DNA from: Alphaproteobacteria bacterium
GTDB taxonomy: Bacteria; Pseudomonadota; Alphaproteobacteria; Geminicoccales; Geminicoccaceae
Assembly (NCBI GenBank): GCA_027045875.1
Contig: JALUAG010000069.1
Coordinates: forward strand, 1-45,681
Length of the DNA stretch: 45,681 nucleotides
Direction: 5' to 3'
Shown piece after piece: positions 42,942 through 45,681 of the stretch (position 1 is the first letter of the stretch; every line of letters starts with the position of its first letter). The notes beneath the pieces are model-generated. The model ran no database searches. It saw only the letters and a list, made by a program, of their open reading frames with translations, and was not told the origin of the DNA. A program made the position numbers and the translations under genes.

Positions 42942-44092
42942 CACGTCCACCGCAGGAAGAAGCGCTCGACGAAGGCGAGATAGATGCGGGTCAGCCGTTC
43001 GATGTCGTCCACCTTCACCGCCTCGTCGGCCTGGTGCATGGTGCGGCCCACGATACCCAATTCCACGACGGGACAATAGCGGCGAATGAAGCGGGCATCC
43101 GAGGTGCCGCCCGAGGTATCGAGCCGCGGCGGCCGGCCGCGCACCTCGGCCACCGCCTCGCACAGGATCTCGTTGAGCGGTCCGGGGGGCGTCAGGAAGG
43201 CCTCGCCGCTGCAGCTCGTCTCGAGCTCGTAGCGCCCGCCGCAGGCGTCGAGGCGCCGCCGGAGGAGCCGTTCGAGCCCGGCCCGATCGTGGCGGTCGTT
43301 GAAGCGGACGTTGAAGACCGCCTCGGCCCGCCCGGGGATCACGTTGCTCGCCGGATTGCCGACGTCGATCGTCGTCACCTGCAGGCTCGAGGGCTCGAAA
43401 TGGGCGCTGCCCTCGTCGAGCGGCTCCGCAACGAGGTGGCGGAGCATCGCCACCAGCCGATGGGCGGCGTTGTCCGCGCGCTGCGGATAGGCGACGTGGC
43501 CGGCGCGCCCGTGGACGACGAGCCGGCCGGTCAGCGAGCCGCGACGGCCGATCTTGGCGAGATCCCCCACCTCCTCGACCGAGGTCGGCTCGCCCACGAG
43601 ACAGGCATCGAGCCGCTCGCCGCGGGCCGCCGCCCATTCCAGCAGCCGGCGGGTACCGTTGACCGCCGCCCCCTCCTCGTCGGCGGTGATCAGGAGCGCG
43701 ATCGCACCGCGCGGCCGCGCCCCGCCGCGGAGCCAGCGACCGACCGCGGCCACGAAGGCGGCGATCCCGCTCTTCATGTCCGCGGCCCCCCGCCCGTAGA
43801 GACGGCCGTCGCGGATCTCGGCGGCGAAGGGATCGACGCTCCAGGCCGAGGGGTCGCCCGGGGGCACCACGTCCACATGGCCGGCGAAAGCCAACAGGGG
43901 GCGCCCTTCGCCGAGGCGCGCGTAGAGGTTGTCGACCGCTTCATCCCCCTCGCCGAAGCGCAGCCGGTGACAGACGAAGCCCATCTCCCCGAGCACCCTC
44001 TCGAGGATCGCGAGGGTGCCGGCCTCCTCGGGGGTGACGCTCGGGCAGCGCACCAGATCCCGGGTGAGCCGCACCGGATCGGGCGGTGCCAT
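42941..44092 (-). CDS. dapE: succinyl-diaminopimelate desuccinylase
   Basis: This 383-residue di-zinc hydrolase releases succinate from N-succinyl-LL-diaminopimelate for lysine and peptidoglycan synthesis. The metal motif AGHVDVVPPGD has H72 and D74; GRGAADMKSGIAAF gives the bridging Asp and TADEEGAAVNGT the catalytic Glu. The dimer domain holds RRGSLTGRLVVHGRAGHVAY. The C-terminal metal His is in GRTMHQADE. It overlaps dapD by one base at 44092. Confidence 0.95.
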   Translation of the reverse strand: MAPPDPVRLTRDLVRCPSVTPEEAGTLAILERVLGEMGFVCHRLRFGEGDEAVDNLYARLGEGRPLLAFAGHVDVVPPGDPSAWSVDPFAAEIRDGRLYGRGAADMKSGIAAFVAAVGRWLRGGARPRGAIALLITADEEGAAVNGTRRLLEWAAARGERLDACLVGEPTSVEEVGDLAKIGRRGSLTGRLVVHGRAGHVAYPQRADNAAHRLVAMLRHLVAEPLDEGSAHFEPSSLQVTTIDVGNPASNVIPGRAEAVFNVRFNDRHDRAGLERLLRRRLDACGGRYELETSCSGEAFLTPPGPLNEILCEAVAEVRGRPPRLDTSGGTSDARFIRRYCPVVELGIVGRTMHQADEAVKVDDIERLTRIYLAFVERFFLRWT

Positions 44093-44934
44093 CAATCGCG
44101 CAGGAGATCGTTGATCGAGGTCTTGGCCCGCGTACCCGCGTCCACCCGCTTGACGATCACCGCGCAGTAGAGGCCCGGCCCGGGACGGCCGTCGGCGAGC
44201 GGTCTGCCCGGTAGCGTGCCCGGGACCACCACCGAATAGGCGGGCACCCGGCCGGTGAAGATCTCGCCGGTGGCGCGATCGACGATCTTGGTGGAGGCGC
44301 CGATGTAGACCCCCATCGAGATCACCGCGCCCTGCTCCACCACCACCCCTTCGGCGATCTCGCTGCGCGCGCCGATGAAGCAGTCGTCCTCGACGATCAC
44401 CGGGTTGGCCTGCAGGGGCTCGAGCACGCCGCCGATCCCGGCACCGCCGGAGATGTGGCAGTTGCGGCCGATCTGGGCGCAGGAACCGACGGTCGCCCAG
44501 GTATCGATCATGGTCCCCGATTCGACCCGGGCGCCGATGTTGACGAAGCAGGGCATGAGCACGACGCCGGGGGCGATGTAGGCCGAACGGCGGACGATGC
44601 AGCCCGGCACGGCACGGAAGCCGGCGGCGCGGAAGCGCTCGGCGTCCCAACCCGCGAACTTGGAAGGGATCTTGTCCCACCAGACGGCGCCGCCGGGACC
44701 GCCCGGCACGAGCTCCATGTCGTTGAGGCGGAAGGACAGCAGCACCGCCTTCTTGAGCCACTGGTGGACGGTCCAGCCGCCCTCCGTCCTCTCCGCCACC
44801 CGGAACCTTCCGGCATCGAGCCCTTCGAGAGCCGCGTCCACCGCCTCGCGGGCCTCGCCCCGCGTCTGCGGACCGAGTTCGTCGCGCCTCTCCCAGGCCC
44901 TCTCCACGGCCCCCCTGAGCGCCTCGACCTCCAT
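44092..44934 (-). CDS. dapD: tetrahydrodipicolinate N-succinyltransferase
   Basis: This 280-residue enzyme succinylates tetrahydrodipicolinate in the same pathway as DapE. A helical N-terminal domain is followed by a left-handed beta-helix of hexapeptide repeats ([39 protein letters not shown] and similar). [17 protein letters not shown] is a family mark. The ATG is preceded by GGGAGGAAAAGG and by the promoter at 44965-44992. Confidence 0.95.
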   Translation of the reverse strand: MEVEALRGAVERAWERRDELGPQTRGEAREAVDAALEGLDAGRFRVAERTEGGWTVHQWLKKAVLLSFRLNDMELVPGGPGGAVWWDKIPSKFAGWDAERFRAAGFRAVPGCIVRRSAYIAPGVVLMPCFVNIGARVESGTMIDTWATVGSCAQIGRNCHISGGAGIGGVLEPLQANPVIVEDDCFIGARSEIAEGVVVEQGAVISMGVYIGASTKIVDRATGEIFTGRVPAYSVVVPGTLPGRPLADGRPGPGLYCAVIVKRVDAGTRAKTSINDLLRD

Positions 44935-44964
44935 CGCCCTTTTCCTCCCGCTTGCGGCCGGCGT

Positions 44965-44992
44965 AAGGTACTGCGCGACCGGACCCTGTCAA
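44965..44992 (-). promoter_or_regulatory. promoter of dapD-dapE
   Basis: On the minus strand a consensus -35 box TTGACA (44992-44987) is followed after 16 bases by TACCTT (44970-44965). A strong ribosome binding site and the dapD ATG at 44934 follow about 20 bases after the expected start point. Confidence 0.6.
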
Positions 44993-45024
44993 CTCGACCA
45001 CCTTCCGCGGAGCGCCCCGAGACC

Positions 45025-45681
45025 ATGCCGCCGGCCGCCTTCGTCGAAGCCTGCAGACGCCTTCTCGGAGAGGGCGGGCTGCTCGCCGAGGAGGACGCGA
45101 TCGCCCCCTACACGGTGGATTTCTGGGGCCAGTACCGCGGTCGGACGGAGCTCGTGCTGCTGCCGCGCGACACCGCACAGGTGGCCGGCATCCTCGCCGC
45201 CGCGAGCGCCCACCGGGTGCCGATCGTGCCCCAGGGCGGCAACACGGGACTCGTGGCCGGCGGCATCCCCGATGCGAGCGGCGCGCAGGTGGTGCTCAGC
45301 CTCGCCCGCATGGAGCGCATCCGCGAGATCGACCCGGCGGGGGAGTACCTCGTGGCCGAGGCCGGCTGCGTGCTGGCCCGCATCCAGGAGGAGGCGGAGC
45401 GGGTCGGGCGCATGTTCCCGCTGAGCCTCGGCGCCGAAGGATCCTGCCGCATCGGCGGCAATCTCGCGACCAACGCCGGCGGGGTGAACGTCTTGCGCTA
45501 CGGCATGGCCCGCCAGCTCGTGCTCGGGCTCGAGGTGGTGCTCGCCGACGGGCGGGTGTGGAACGGGCTCCGCCCCCTCCTCAAGGACAACACCGGCTAC
45601 GATCTCAAGCAGCTGTTCATCGGCGCCGAGGGTACCCTGGGCGTGATCACCGCCGCCTGCCTGCGCCTCGTGCCGGCGCCG
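45025..45681 (+). CDS. FAD-linked D-2-hydroxyacid dehydrogenase (GlcD/D2HGDH-like), 5' part
   Basis: The frame is open from the ATG at 45025 to the window end, giving the first 219 residues of a protein usually near 470. The FAD-binding PCMH domain is clear: YRGRTELVLLPRDTAQVAGI, IVPQGGNTGLVAGG, PLSLGAEGSCRIGGNLATN and IGAEGTLGVITAACLRLVP. This pattern is that of D-2-hydroxyglutarate dehydrogenases and related GlcD-type enzymes, which oxidise a D-2-hydroxy acid to a keto acid. The C-terminal domain that would decide the substrate is outside. It is divergent from dapD. Confidence 0.88.
   Translation, partial: MPPAAFVEACRRLLGEGGLLAEEDAIAPYTVDFWGQYRGRTELVLLPRDTAQVAGILAAASAHRVPIVPQGGNTGLVAGGIPDASGAQVVLSLARMERIREIDPAGEYLVAEAGCVLARIQEEAERVGRMFPLSLGAEGSCRIGGNLATNAGGVNVLRYGMARQLVLGLEVVLADGRVWNGLRPLLKDNTGYDLKQLFIGAEGTLGVITAACLRLVPAP

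Overview
The window is very GC-rich, densely packed chromosomal DNA. Gene content and order point to an alphaproteobacterium, plausibly Rhodospirillales-like: an SRP RNA-dnaX-ybaB-recR block, mmcB, a DUF2336 protein, an alr-mlaEF-radA-cvpA-purF string, and the DUF3305/DUF3306/DUF6352/DUF6494 families around formate dehydrogenase. The lineage is inferred, not proven. I see no tRNA, rRNA other than the SRP RNA as stable RNA, no CRISPR array, insertion sequence, integrase or prophage. No gene-free stretch exceeds 300 bases.

Region 1 (1-2620): an unrecognised protein gene on the plus strand, convergent with a DAO-family FAD oxidoreductase.

Region 2 (2691-20543): a large formate oxidation locus. 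It opens with accessory genes: a biotin/lipoate ligase-like protein, DUF6352, DUF6494, a 689-residue multi-cluster iron-sulfur protein on the minus strand, DUF3305 and DUF3306. A good sigma70-type promoter (8036-8064) then precedes torD, a small twin-arginine peptide, and the catalytic and iron-sulfur subunits of a periplasmic, membrane-linked formate dehydrogenase. A strong terminator follows. Beyond it lie a one-helix membrane protein, the cytochrome b subunit, a small exported protein, an exported seven-bladed WD40 protein fused to a class I cytochrome c, and a 52-residue membrane peptide. Last comes a second, cytoplasmic NAD-type formate dehydrogenase: a fused NuoE/NuoF-like subunit and a molybdopterin subunit. 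Both catalytic subunits use cysteine, not selenocysteine. Periplasmic oxidation would feed the membrane chain and perhaps cytochrome c, while the cytoplasmic enzyme would make NADH.

Region 3 (20524-26159): recX, an exported glycine-rich protein with an EF-hand-like loop, thpR (minus), then a YfgM-like protein, bamB and der.

Region 4 (26122-34506, minus strand): eight tightly packed genes read dnaB-alr-mlaE-mlaF-radA-cvpA-purF-SDR, mostly overlapping by 1-4 bases. The last gene overlaps der tail to tail.

Region 5 (34681-37388): a DUF2336 protein (minus), mmcB (plus) and nudC (minus).

Region 6 (37413-42384, plus strand): a clear promoter and the SRP RNA, followed by dnaX-ybaB-recR-def-fmt-truA.

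Region 7 (42372-45681): dapD-dapE and a membrane protein on the minus strand behind a TTGACA promoter, and the start of a divergent FAD-linked D-2-hydroxyacid dehydrogenase cut by the window end.
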